Assembly: GCA_050117315.1 (NCBI GenBank)
Contig: JASFMY010000108.1
Location: 1 to 24,934 of the forward strand
DNA from: JANQIV01 sp050117315
GTDB lineage: Bacteria; Bacteroidota; Ignavibacteria; Ignavibacteriales; Melioribacteraceae
DNA: 24,934 bases
Direction of reading: 5' to 3'
The notes below the pieces were generated by a model. That model did no database searches, was not told where the DNA came from, and saw only the letters and a program-made list of their open reading frames with translations. Every line of letters begins with the position of its first letter. Within the stretch, counting starts at the first letter, position 1. Positions 15,796 to 24,316 of the stretch are shown here, one piece after another. The position numbers and the translations under genes were made by a program.

Positions 15796-16361
15796 AATTA
15801 AAATTTTTAATAATATTGCTTCTTTTTTACGGCTGCGGTTTAATGGAAACAAGGGACCCGGAGGAGCCGGAAACAACAAGGTCCAATTTCATTTCTCCAA
15901 CTACTCCTGACATTTTATTTAATAACTTGGTTGAGTCCTTTGAAGAGAAAATTACTGAAAACTATATATCATGTTTTGTTGATGCTTCTTTTTTAGATGA
16001 GCAATATCAATTTATTCCTTCGGCAAGTTCGTTAACACGATTTTCTGATTTATCAAATTGGGATATTGAATCAGAAAGACAATACTTTAACAACTTGAAA
16101 TCTTCGACAGAAGAAGATTCACCAATTGTACTATCGTTGGAAAACGAATATGCGGATATTCAAATCGATAATGCAGTTTATGAATATGATTATTCTCTTA
16201 CTTTAACGACAGACGATGAGTCGCTATCAGCGGAATATGAAGGTAGTGTTAGGTTTACGATTCAAATAGATAGCAGGAATTGGTGGGTAGTAACTAAATG
16301 GGAGGATTTTGAAAGTGGTACAAATCCCAGTTGGAGCGAGTTAAAAGGAAGACTTTATTAA
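15792..16361 (+). CDS. Hypothetical lipoprotein, first of a related pair
   Basis: A 189-residue protein with a lipoprotein signal: MKLKF, a hydrophobic core at 6-13 and Cys15 in FYGCG. After an acidic linker it has a soluble domain (TPDILFNNLVESFEEKITEN, later WDIESERQYFNNL, and near the end VRFTIQIDSRNWWVVTKWED). This ending of a beta-strand followed by W-x-V-x-x-W resembles NTF2/SnoaL-like folds, but the family is not recognised. The next gene has the same layout (N-terminal helix pair, YISCF/FSFVY-like segment, W-x-x-E-E region, W-K-x-x-x-W ending), so the two look like diverged paralogues. Start and upstream stop overlap by 4 bases. Confidence 0.8.
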   Translation: MKLKFLIILLLFYGCGLMETRDPEEPETTRSNFISPTTPDILFNNLVESFEEKITENYISCFVDASFLDEQYQFIPSASSLTRFSDLSNWDIESERQYFNNLKSSTEEDSPIVLSLENEYADIQIDNAVYEYDYSLTLTTDDESLSAEYEGSVRFTIQIDSRNWWVVTKWEDFESGTNPSWSELKGRLY

Positions 16362-16848
16362 GAATTATATAATCATATTACCATTTATTTTTATTCAAGG
16401 TTGCTTAAATCCTTTTGCGCCTAAGCTTGATAATGAATTATCCGGTGAATCGGGTATTATAAGTGATCAGTCAAACGTCGAGGGAATATTTCAAAATTTC
16501 AGCTATGCGTATTCATTCAAAGATACAACAATATATGGAGACCTATTGGATAGTGATTTTTCTTTCGTATATAGAGATTATGATAATGGAGTTGATGTTT
16601 CCTGGAGCCGAGAAGAAGAAATGAAAGTAACCAACGGTTTGTTTTTAAATTCAGAAGGACTGGACTTAACCTGGAATAATATAGTCGCATTATCTACTGA
16701 TTCAACAAATATTATCCGGAGTTTTAATTTATCAATAACATTTAACCCGACCGATATCATTTTTATTGACGGCAGGGTTAATCTGGATCTTGCAAAAAAT
16801 AGTGGTAAATGGAAAATATTGCGTTGGATTGATGAATCAAATTTTTAA
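16357..16848 (+). CDS. Hypothetical lipoprotein, second of the pair, with a probable ATT start
   Basis: The open frame runs from after a stop at 16342 to TAA at 16848 but has no ATG or GTG in its N-terminal part, and its first TTG is at 16546. Starting at ATT 16357 gives [M]KNYIIILPFIFIQGC, a perfect lipoprotein signal peptide with Cys16. The ATT shares its last base with the stop of the previous gene (ATTAA), and AAGGAAG lies 5 bases upstream. This gives 163 residues; starting at 16546 would remove the signal. Later sequence (FSYAYSFKDTTIYGDLLDSD, WSREEEMKVTNGLFL, KWKILRWIDES) matches the layout of the preceding lipoprotein. Function is unknown; an envelope location is inferred. Confidence 0.78.
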   Translation: MKNYIIILPFIFIQGCLNPFAPKLDNELSGESGIISDQSNVEGIFQNFSYAYSFKDTTIYGDLLDSDFSFVYRDYDNGVDVSWSREEEMKVTNGLFLNSEGLDLTWNNIVALSTDSTNIIRSFNLSITFNPTDIIFIDGRVNLDLAKNSGKWKILRWIDESNF

Positions 16849-16857
16849 CTTTGCTTT

Positions 16858-17730
16858 ATGATTATTTTTTATTTAAAAGAAGCTTTCAATTCATTTAAAA
16901 CTGCTAAGCTTGCAACTATTATTACTGCAAGTTCAATTATATTGGGTATATTACTGTCAACTGCTTCATTAGGAGCGATAATTTTATCCGAAAAATTGAA
17001 TAAAAAGCTATCCAGTAATATTGAGGTAAACCTATATCTGAAGGATGTGATCTCTCAAGATGAAATAAAACAGATTGAAGCAGAATTAAAGAAAAACAAT
17101 GAAATTGTTCATGTAAATTTTTTAAGTAAAGAGGATGCCAAAAGAAAGTTTATTTTAGATACTGGGGAAGATTTTTCATCTTTGCTTACAATAAACCCGT
17201 TGCCTGCTTCTTATTCAATAAAATTATCATCTAGGTTGTTAAAAGATATTGAGCGTATAAAGGAACTAACTGCTAAGTTAAAAGAAATTCCAGGGGTTGA
17301 CGATGTTGTGTTTGATTTCCAGTATATAGTTAAAATTTTAGAAATGCTTAGTTCAACAAAGTTTTTTCTTTATTTTTTTTCTGTCTTTTTTATTGGACTT
17401 TCGATTTATTTGGTCTATTTTACAAATAGACTCATTATCGAAAACAAAGTAGAAAAGTATAAAATAATGAAACTAGTTGGTGCAAAATTATCTGCTATTA
17501 AAATACCAATAATTATCTATAGTTTAGTTGTTACCTTTTTTTCGAGTATTATCTGTTTGTTAATTTTAAATTTCTTTATATATTTTGTAAACACTATTTA
17601 TTATAATACTTTACTAAAAAATAATATTATTTATATATTTGCATTCCAAGTTTTAGCCGGTTTACTATTAGGTTCTATGGGTATTATGGTAACTGTGAAT
17701 AGATTAAATAAATCACTAAATGAAAATTGA
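16858..17730 (+). CDS. ftsX: FtsX-like permease subunit
   Basis: FtsX pairs with the ATPase FtsE to control peptidoglycan hydrolases during division. The 290-residue protein has the family layout: a cytoplasmic start (FYLKEAFNSFKTAKLATII), helix 1 at about 20-42, an extracytoplasmic domain with SSNIEVNLYLKD and LSKEDAKRKF, then three helices (about 170-190, 220-245 and 262-283). The cytoplasmic loop VEKYKIMKLVGAKLSAIKIP carries the MKLVGA element typical of FtsX. ftsE is not in the window. It follows the lipoprotein by 9 bases and precedes the SLBB gene by 6, so it is in the same operon. Confidence 0.9.
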   Translation: MIIFYLKEAFNSFKTAKLATIITASSIILGILLSTASLGAIILSEKLNKKLSSNIEVNLYLKDVISQDEIKQIEAELKKNNEIVHVNFLSKEDAKRKFILDTGEDFSSLLTINPLPASYSIKLSSRLLKDIERIKELTAKLKEIPGVDDVVFDFQYIVKILEMLSSTKFFLYFFSVFFIGLSIYLVYFTNRLIIENKVEKYKIMKLVGAKLSAIKIPIIIYSLVVTFFSSIICLLILNFFIYFVNTIYYNTLLKNNIIYIFAFQVLAGLLLGSMGIMVTVNRLNKSLNEN

Positions 17731-17736
17731 GATATT

Positions 17737-18258
17737 ATGAAAAAGATACTACTATTTCTTGTATTTGGTTTGTTCTTTTCTATGAATTTATTTGCACAGG
17801 AAGATTCATTTAGATTGGGTGCTGCTGGGAGTGGTTCTTATAACAGGCAAGGGGGATTTTTTGATTATTCTGACCCCACTACAATAAATTTTACCGTTTC
17901 AGTGTGGGGAGAAGTAAAGTATCCGGGGAAATATTTGGTTCCTGTTTCAACAGGAGTTCAAGACTTACTTTCGTATGCTGGAGGTCCAACTGTTAATTCT
18001 GACCTTGAAGACCTGCGATTGTATAGTATTGATTTTGAGACTAACAAAGAGAAATTAATTAAATTTAGTATTAACGACTTATTGTGGGGAAAGGATTTGC
18101 AATATTCTGAAAGGAATATACCTGAATTAAGAGCAAACGACATTTTACTTATTCCAAGAAGAGACAGATTATTTTTTACTGAGTGGTTTGGTATAGTAAG
18201 TCAGACTATCTCCTTGGCTATTTCATTAACAATACTTATACTCAATATAACGGATTAA
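17737..18258 (+). CDS. Short SLBB-domain protein, polysaccharide export-associated
   Basis: A 173-residue exported protein with signal peptide MKKILLFLVFGLFFSMNLFA, cut after residue 20. One SLBB domain follows (about 50-120: FTVSVWGEVKYPGKYLVPVS, then VQDLLSYAGGP). At the C-terminus is a membrane helix (about 150-171). SLBB domains are found in Wza-type outer-membrane polysaccharide exporters. This protein lacks the preceding Poly_export domain, so it is an accessory or periplasmic member. Its position directly before the Wzz/BY-kinase gene supports a role in exopolysaccharide export or chain-length control. Confidence 0.82.
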   Translation: MKKILLFLVFGLFFSMNLFAQEDSFRLGAAGSGSYNRQGGFFDYSDPTTINFTVSVWGEVKYPGKYLVPVSTGVQDLLSYAGGPTVNSDLEDLRLYSIDFETNKEKLIKFSINDLLWGKDLQYSERNIPELRANDILLIPRRDRLFFTEWFGIVSQTISLAISLTILILNITD

Positions 18259-18275
18259 TTATTTCGGAGAATGAA

Positions 18276-20573
18276 TTGGATAATAAAAGTAAAGGTTTGG
18301 ACCATAGATCAATGTTGGATGAAGAATATTCAATAAAGGATTACATTCGAATTATTTATGAGAATATCTTTCCGATTAGTATTATAAGTATTATTATTTT
18401 GGTTTTATCAATAGTGTATGCAATCAATTCGATAGATATTTATAGTTCTACAACTTTGATAAATCTTTCAAAACCAAAAGGTGATATTCTACAATCTCCT
18501 TTGTTACCGGAATTTAATACTTGGGGAAATGATCGGTTTATTGCTAATGAGATTGAAATCTTAAAGACTTATACTATACGTAAGAACGTAGCTGAAACAT
18601 TGATTGATACATTTACTTTTGCGAATAATAATATAGATGATTACTCTATAATATTCAAAAGAGACTCGAACTATTCCAATACATTTATCTCTCGTTTATT
18701 TAACCACTACAATAATAATACGGAGAAATTATTAAAGACAATTGATGAAATTGCTAAAAGTTTAGAAAATAGGGTTAATGTTGAACAAAAAAGGGGATTA
18801 GATATAATTGAAATAACCTCTGAATCACCATCGTCTTATGAAGCGAAACTGATTGCTAATACATACGCCGATGAATATAGAAAATTAAACCTGTACTTTA
18901 ATAGGCAGCAGTTGATTACCGTTAAAGAATTTCTATCTGCCCAACGCGAACAAAAACTTGCAGACCTTGTTTTCGCAGAAGAAAATTTGCAAAATTATCA
19001 AGAGAAAGGGGGCATCATTCAGCTAGACGAACAAGCCTCTGCATTAATTGAACAACTAACGAGTTTTGAATCCCAATTAAAAGCAAATAATATTGAGCTT
19101 ACAGTCACTGAAAAAAGTTTAAAAAAATATAAAGAAGAATTAGCTGAGCAAGATCCCCGTATTAATGATTATCTTGAAAGTTTATCTACCGAACCTTATC
19201 TGAAAAATTTACAAGAAAAAATTGCCGAATTACAGACACAAAAAGATCTTGCTTTGGCAAACAGTCAACAAAATAAAATTAGTTCCCTAATTCAAGAATA
19301 TGATAATAGGATTAATGAACTGCAATCAAGAGTAGACGAAAAGTTGAATGTTTATAAAGCAGGAATATTTGCTTCATCTCCTGAAGAAATAAAACAGTTG
19401 ACTCAAAAAGTACTTGAAGAAACAGTTAAATATCAATCTTTATTATCTTCTTCAAAAGAACTTGAAGAAATTGTTAGTGATTATGAGAAGAAGTTTAATG
19501 AATTGCCAAAACGTTCAATAGATTTGGCAAGACTACAAAGAGAAAAATCAGCTTATGAAAAATTATATCTTTTAGTGGAAGAAAAGTACCAGGAAGCATT
19601 GATCAATGAGCAATCAACCCCAGGGAATGTACAAATAGTTGACAAAGCAAGAATATCGGAACTACCTTCAAAACCAAATAGAAAACTAATCGTACTTATT
19701 GGCCTTTTCCTGGGTTTATCCGCTGGTATAGCATTTGCTTTCATAAAAAACTATTTCAATAATAAAATTAAAACTCCCGAGGATATTAAGAATTTAGGTG
19801 TTGAAGTTGTTGGGTGGATTCCGCAAATGAATGTTTCAGATTCTGAATTTATTTTTGCAGAGCAGCCTAATTCAATCCCAAGTGAATCATTTAGATCTTT
19901 GAGAACAAGAATTCAGTTTACGATCAAAAATAACAAAAAGATTAAAAAGATTTTGATTACTTCTTCGAAAGCTCAGGAAGGTAAAACTACGATAGCATCC
20001 AATCTTGCAGGTAGCTTTGCCCTGGCTAATAAAAAGACTGTTGTTCTCGATTGTGACTTAAGAAAGCCGAGGATTCATAAGATATTTAATGAGAAAAGAA
20101 TCCCCGGATTTACCGACTTTTTCTTTGGGGAAACAACTTTCGACAGTATAATCAGAAAATCAAAGGATATAGATAATCTGTTTCATATTACTGCCGGTAC
20201 AATTCCCCCGAATCCATCGGAGATTATTAGTTCCGACCAGATGAAAGAATTCTTAGAGAAGCTTTCAAATGAATATGACTATATCATAGTTGATTCGCCG
20301 CCTTCAATCGCAGTTACTGATGCAGAAATAATATCACGGTTAGTTGATGTCACCATTTTGGTTTCATCAGCTGAAGTTACTGAAAAGGATTTATTGCAAA
20401 AATCTGTGGAACTATTAGGTAATGAAAACTTTATGGGTGTGTTGCTTAATAACTTTAGTTATAAGAAAAGCGGTTACGGTTCATATTATAAATATTACTA
20501 CTACTACTCGCATCCAACTAATGGAGATGCAAAACAAAGAAAGAAAAAGAAAAGAAGCAAAAGTTTAGCATGA
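18276..20573 (+). CDS. Wzz/BY-kinase polysaccharide co-polymerase
   Basis: A fused Wzz-type co-polymerase and bacterial tyrosine kinase (Wzc/ExoP family), about 765 residues. The N-terminal Wzz domain begins YSIKDYIRIIYENIFPISII with a membrane helix. A long coiled-coil periplasmic region lies at about 240-440, and a second helix near the KLIVLIGLFLGLSAGIAFAF segment. The kinase has Walker A SSKAQEGKTT (about 563-572), Walker A' VVLDCDLRKPR and Walker B YIIVDSPP. A tyrosine cluster (GYGSYYKYYYYYSHP) at the C-terminus is the autophosphorylation tail. I chose TTG 18276, with GGAG 6 bases upstream. GTG 18183 would overlap the SLBB gene by 76 bases, and ATG 18312 lacks a ribosome site. Confidence 0.92.
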   Translation: MDNKSKGLDHRSMLDEEYSIKDYIRIIYENIFPISIISIIILVLSIVYAINSIDIYSSTTLINLSKPKGDILQSPLLPEFNTWGNDRFIANEIEILKTYTIRKNVAETLIDTFTFANNNIDDYSIIFKRDSNYSNTFISRLFNHYNNNTEKLLKTIDEIAKSLENRVNVEQKRGLDIIEITSESPSSYEAKLIANTYADEYRKLNLYFNRQQLITVKEFLSAQREQKLADLVFAEENLQNYQEKGGIIQLDEQASALIEQLTSFESQLKANNIELTVTEKSLKKYKEELAEQDPRINDYLESLSTEPYLKNLQEKIAELQTQKDLALANSQQNKISSLIQEYDNRINELQSRVDEKLNVYKAGIFASSPEEIKQLTQKVLEETVKYQSLLSSSKELEEIVSDYEKKFNELPKRSIDLARLQREKSAYEKLYLLVEEKYQEALINEQSTPGNVQIVDKARISELPSKPNRKLIVLIGLFLGLSAGIAFAFIKNYFNNKIKTPEDIKNLGVEVVGWIPQMNVSDSEFIFAEQPNSIPSESFRSLRTRIQFTIKNNKKIKKILITSSKAQEGKTTIASNLAGSFALANKKTVVLDCDLRKPRIHKIFNEKRIPGFTDFFFGETTFDSIIRKSKDIDNLFHITAGTIPPNPSEIISSDQMKEFLEKLSNEYDYIIVDSPPSIAVTDAEIISRLVDVTILVSSAEVTEKDLLQKSVELLGNENFMGVLLNNFSYKKSGYGSYYKYYYYYSHPTNGDAKQRKKKKRSKSLA

Positions 20574-21514
20574 GTAGAAAAGTTGCTGTGGTAACAGGCG
20601 GAGCTGGGTTTCTAGGTTCTCATTTGTGCGATAAGCTTTTAAGTGATAAAATTTCAGTTATCTGCATTGATAATCTTTTAACAGGTAATATAAATAATGT
20701 TTCACACTTGTTTACAAATGAAAATTTCACCTTCGTAAAACATGATGTAACGAACTTTATTCATGTTCCTGGGCAAGTAGATTATGTCCTCCATTTTGCA
20801 TCACCAGCCAGTCCTATTGATTATTTAAAGCTTCCTATTCAAACTTTAAAAGTCGGCTCACTAGGTACACATAAAGCGTTGGGACTAGCAAAGGAAAAGA
20901 AAGCAAGATTTCTTTTGGCCTCTACATCTGAAGTTTACGGTGATCCGGAAGTTCATCCTCAAAAGGAAGATTACTGGGGAAATGTTAATCCCATTGGGCC
21001 AAGAGGAGTCTATGATGAAGCTAAAAGATTCGCTGAAGCAATGACTATGGCCTATCAACGGTATCATAATTTAGAAACAAGGATTGTGAGAATATTTAAC
21101 ACCTATGGGCCTAGAATGAGACTTGACGACGGCAGAGCATTACCTGCGTTTGTTTCTCAAGCTTTAAAAGGTGAAGATGTAACCGTTTTTGGCGATGGAA
21201 GCCAAACAAGAAGCTTTTGTTATGTCTCAGACCTGATTGACGGAATATATAAACTACTGCTCTCTAATGAAAAAGAACCTGTAAACATTGGAAACCCATC
21301 AGAAATAACAATCAAACAGTTTGCTGAAGAAGTAATTAAATTAACAGGCTCTAAGAGCAAAATTATCTACAAAGCATTGCCTGAAGACGATCCTAAGGTA
21401 AGGCAACCTAACATTGAAAAAGCCAAAAGGATTCTTAAATGGGAGCCAAAAGTGGATAGGAAAGAAGGTCTAAAATTAACCCTGGATTATTTCAAGAATC
21501 AACTGTTCGATTAA
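20570..21514 (+). CDS. UDP-glucuronate decarboxylase (UDP-xylose synthase)
   Basis: An extended short-chain dehydrogenase of 314 residues that matches the UXS family, which turns UDP-glucuronate into UDP-xylose with bound NAD. Visible are the NAD site VTGGAGFLGSHL (residues 8-19), FASPASPIDYLKLPIQTLK, the diagnostic ASTSEVYGDPEVHPQKEDYW with Glu121, NPIGPRGVYDEAKRFAE with Tyr148 and Lys152, and RIFNTYGPRM. Its ATG overlaps the BY-kinase stop by 4 bases (ATGA), so it is part of the same transcript and probably supplies a sugar nucleotide for the exported polysaccharide. A general NAD-dependent epimerase is the alternative, less likely given the motif set. Confidence 0.92.
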   Translation: MSRKVAVVTGGAGFLGSHLCDKLLSDKISVICIDNLLTGNINNVSHLFTNENFTFVKHDVTNFIHVPGQVDYVLHFASPASPIDYLKLPIQTLKVGSLGTHKALGLAKEKKARFLLASTSEVYGDPEVHPQKEDYWGNVNPIGPRGVYDEAKRFAEAMTMAYQRYHNLETRIVRIFNTYGPRMRLDDGRALPAFVSQALKGEDVTVFGDGSQTRSFCYVSDLIDGIYKLLLSNEKEPVNIGNPSEITIKQFAEEVIKLTGSKSKIIYKALPEDDPKVRQPNIEKAKRILKWEPKVDRKEGLKLTLDYFKNQLFD

Positions 21515-21612
21515 ACTTCACAAATAATTTTTTTTAACTAAAAATTCATTTTGCTCGGTCAACAAAACTAAATATTTTTAATGCTTGTCTTTTGTGAAAA
21601 TATGAGGATTTT

Positions 21613-22548
21613 ATGGTTGAAATCATAAATAAAAAATCGTCTGTAGTGGATTATATTGCCATCATAATCGGCTCAATTATTATGGCTCTCGGCATTGGTG
21701 TTTTTTTAGTAGATGCTAAAGTTGTACCGGGGGGTGTTAGCGGTTTAGCAATGTCGGTTCATTATTTATCAAATAATACCATTCCAGTTGGGCTTTCAAT
21801 CTGGATATTAAATGTCCCTTTGTATTTATGGGGAGTTAAAGAGTTAGGCTCAAGGTTTGGATGGCGAACTTTTATAGGCTTTTCTTCAAATTCATTTTTT
21901 ATTGATTTTTTTAGAGGAGAAATACCTGGACTTAAGTTCATTCGTCTACAGGATACTCAGGCAATAAATGACTTATACAAAAATGACTTTTTATTTCTTG
22001 TGTTAATTGGTGCAGTTCTTTTGGGATTAGGATTAGGAATTATTTTCAAATTCAAGGGGTCTACCGCCGGCTCTGATATAGTAGCAGCAATAATGCAAAA
22101 GAGATTCGGTATTAAGCCCGGTCAAGCTATAATGTTCACGGACTTCTTTGTTATTGCTCTAGCAGGATTCATAATTAGCGTAAAAGATTTGGCGGTTGAC
22201 AGACCTGCCTTTTCGTTAACACTTTATGCAATGTTTCTATTATTTGTTTCATCCAAGATTATAGATATAATTATTGACGGATTTGATTACGCCCGTATGG
22301 CCTATATTATTTCGGATAAATATAAGCAGATTTCGGAAGTAATAATGAATGATTTAAGTAGAGGAGTAACCGCTATCAATTCACACGGGTTATATAAAAA
22401 TGTTAAGAGAGAAGTATTAGTTACAGTTGTGACCTTAAAAGAATTAGGCTTACTTCAGGAAAAAGTTAAAGAAATAGACCCTGATGCTTTTATTATTGTA
22501 ACCAACGTTCATGAAGTGCTCGGGCAAGGTTTTCGAAAACGGATTTAG
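21613..22548 (+). CDS. YitT-family membrane protein
   Basis: A 311-residue protein with the YitT layout. Five to six membrane helices (about 12-240) contain VVPGGVSGLAM near the start and FKGSTAGSDIVAAIM in the middle. A cytoplasmic DUF2179 domain occupies about 225-311 (AYIISDKYKQISEVIMND, then RGVTAINSHG and VNTNVHEVLGQGF-like ending TNVHEVLGQGF). The biochemical function of YitT proteins is not established. ATG 21613 has GAGG upstream. It is separated from the UXS gene by 98 bases, so it probably has its own promoter, and converges with groEL. Confidence 0.9.
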   Translation: MVEIINKKSSVVDYIAIIIGSIIMALGIGVFLVDAKVVPGGVSGLAMSVHYLSNNTIPVGLSIWILNVPLYLWGVKELGSRFGWRTFIGFSSNSFFIDFFRGEIPGLKFIRLQDTQAINDLYKNDFLFLVLIGAVLLGLGLGIIFKFKGSTAGSDIVAAIMQKRFGIKPGQAIMFTDFFVIALAGFIISVKDLAVDRPAFSLTLYAMFLLFVSSKIIDIIIDGFDYARMAYIISDKYKQISEVIMNDLSRGVTAINSHGLYKNVKREVLVTVVTLKELGLLQEKVKEIDPDAFIIVTNVHEVLGQGFRKRI

Positions 22549-22578
22549 TAGGAAGTTTTTGTTTTCAGTGCAAATAAA

Positions 22579-22605
22579 AAAGGCGGTGAACTCACCACCG
22601 CCTTT
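22579..22605 (-). terminator. Terminator of the groES-groEL operon (bidirectional)
   Basis: AAAGGCGGTG (22579-22588) and CACCGCCTTT (22596-22605) form a perfect 10-bp GC-rich stem around a 7-base loop. On the minus strand it is followed by TTT ATTTG after the TTT of the stem, giving a T-run, so it terminates groEL. On the plus strand a shorter TTTCTC tail may also stop yitT transcripts. Confidence 0.9.
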
Positions 22606-22641
22606 CTCATATCTTGATACTTGTATCGCATGTCTAATCTA

Positions 22642-24285
22642 TTAATACATTCCGTCCATTCCACCCATACCGCCGGGAGGCATGCCGGGCATTGCAGCTT
22701 TTTCTTCTTCTTTCTTTTCGTAAACTACAGCTTCAGTTGTAATCAATAATGAAGAAACAGAAGCAGCATTTTCTAAGGCTGTTCTTGTTACTTTAGTAGG
22801 ATCAATTACACCGGATTTAATTAGATTTTCATATTCTTCGTTTGCAGCATTGAATCCGTAATCGTCTTTTCCTTCAAGAACTTTATTAAGTACCACAGCA
22901 CCTTCCAAACCGGCATTGTTGACTATTTGTTTCAAAGGTTCAGCCAATGCTTTTTTGATTATATTGATACCTGTTGTTTGATCCAGGTTATCTCCTTCAA
23001 ATTCTTCTAAAGCACCGATAGCTCTAACTAATGAAACACCGCCGCCTGTTACTATCCCTTCTTCAACAGCAGCTCTTGTAGCATGTAAAGCGTCTTCAAC
23101 TCTAGCTTTCTTTTCTTTCATTTCTATTTCGGTGGCAGCTCCTATTTTAAGTACAGCAACTCCGCCGCTTAATTTAGCAAGTCTTTCCTGTAATTTTTCT
23201 CTATCGTAATCTGAAGTAGTTTTTTCAATTTGAGATTTAATTTCATTGATTCTTTTCTTTATATCTTCGGCTTTTCCAACACCTTCTACAATTGTTGTGT
23301 TGTCTTTATCAATAACAACTTTTTTAGCGGAACCCAGATAGCTAACAGTTGCATTTTCTAATTTATATCCTCTTTCTTCACTGATAACAGTACCACCGGT
23401 AAGAACAGCAATATCTTCCAGCATAGCTTTTCTTCTGTCGCCAAATCCAGGAGCTTTTACAGCAGCTACTTTTAACGTTCCTCTCAACTTGTTTACTACC
23501 AAAGTAGCCAGTGCTTCACCTTCAAGGTCTTCAGCAATGATTATTAAACCTTTACCGGCTTGAGCAACTTTTTCAAGTACAGGCAGTAAGTCTTTCATTG
23601 CAGAGATTTTCTTGTCGTGAATTAATATGTATGGATCTTCTAATACTGCTTCCATTGCTTCAGAGTCGGTTACAAAATATGGTGATAAATAACCGCGGTC
23701 GAATTGCATACCTTCAACTATATCTAGTTCTGTTTCCATTCCTTTAGCTTCTTCAACAGTAATTACACCGTCTTTGCCAACTTTTTCCATTGCGTCTGCA
23801 ATTAAATCACCGATTGACTTATCGTTGTTTGCAGAGATAGCGCCAACTTGTGCTATTTCTGATCTGCCTTCAACTTCTTTACTAACAGATTTCAAATAGT
23901 CAACAACTTTTACAACAGCTTTATCAATACCTCTTTTCAGGTCCATCGGGTTAGCACCTGCCGTAACATTTCTTAAGCCTTCTTTGAAAATAGCTTGAGC
24001 TAAAACGGTAGCTGTAGTTGTACCGTCGCCTGCAACGTCGCTTGTTTTTGATGCAACTTCTTTAACCATTTGAGCACCCATGTTCTCAATAGGCTCTTCC
24101 AATTCGATTTCTTTAGCAACAGATACACCGTCTTTAGTTACTGTAGGAGCCCCGAATTTTTTATCTAAAATTACATTTCTGCCTTTAGGGCCTAAAGTTA
24201 CTTTAACTGCATTTGCTAATTTATCGACACCAACTTTAAGTCCGCTTCTGGCATCACCACTAAATTCAATTATTTTTGAAGCCAT
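22642..24285 (-). CDS. groEL: Chaperonin GroEL
   Basis: GroEL is the 60-kDa ATP-driven folding chamber. The 547-residue protein is complete: VTLGPKGRNVILDKKFGAPT near the N-terminus, the nucleotide site VAGDGTTTATVLAQ (Asp87), the apical-domain stretch VKAPGFGDRRKAML, EEGIVTGGGVSLVRA, and the flexible Gly/Met tail MPGMPPGGMGGMDGMY. The ATG at 24285 has GGAG about 10 bases upstream. It follows groES by 31 bases and shares its promoter and CIRCE control. Only one groEL is visible in the window. Confidence 0.99.
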   Translation of the reverse strand: MASKIIEFSGDARSGLKVGVDKLANAVKVTLGPKGRNVILDKKFGAPTVTKDGVSVAKEIELEEPIENMGAQMVKEVASKTSDVAGDGTTTATVLAQAIFKEGLRNVTAGANPMDLKRGIDKAVVKVVDYLKSVSKEVEGRSEIAQVGAISANNDKSIGDLIADAMEKVGKDGVITVEEAKGMETELDIVEGMQFDRGYLSPYFVTDSEAMEAVLEDPYILIHDKKISAMKDLLPVLEKVAQAGKGLIIIAEDLEGEALATLVVNKLRGTLKVAAVKAPGFGDRRKAMLEDIAVLTGGTVISEERGYKLENATVSYLGSAKKVVIDKDNTTIVEGVGKAEDIKKRINEIKSQIEKTTSDYDREKLQERLAKLSGGVAVLKIGAATEIEMKEKKARVEDALHATRAAVEEGIVTGGGVSLVRAIGALEEFEGDNLDQTTGINIIKKALAEPLKQIVNNAGLEGAVVLNKVLEGKDDYGFNAANEEYENLIKSGVIDPTKVTRTALENAASVSSLLITTEAVVYEKKEEEKAAMPGMPPGGMGGMDGMY

Positions 24286-24316
24286 AATAATTTCTCCATT
24301 TTAATTTATAAACTTT

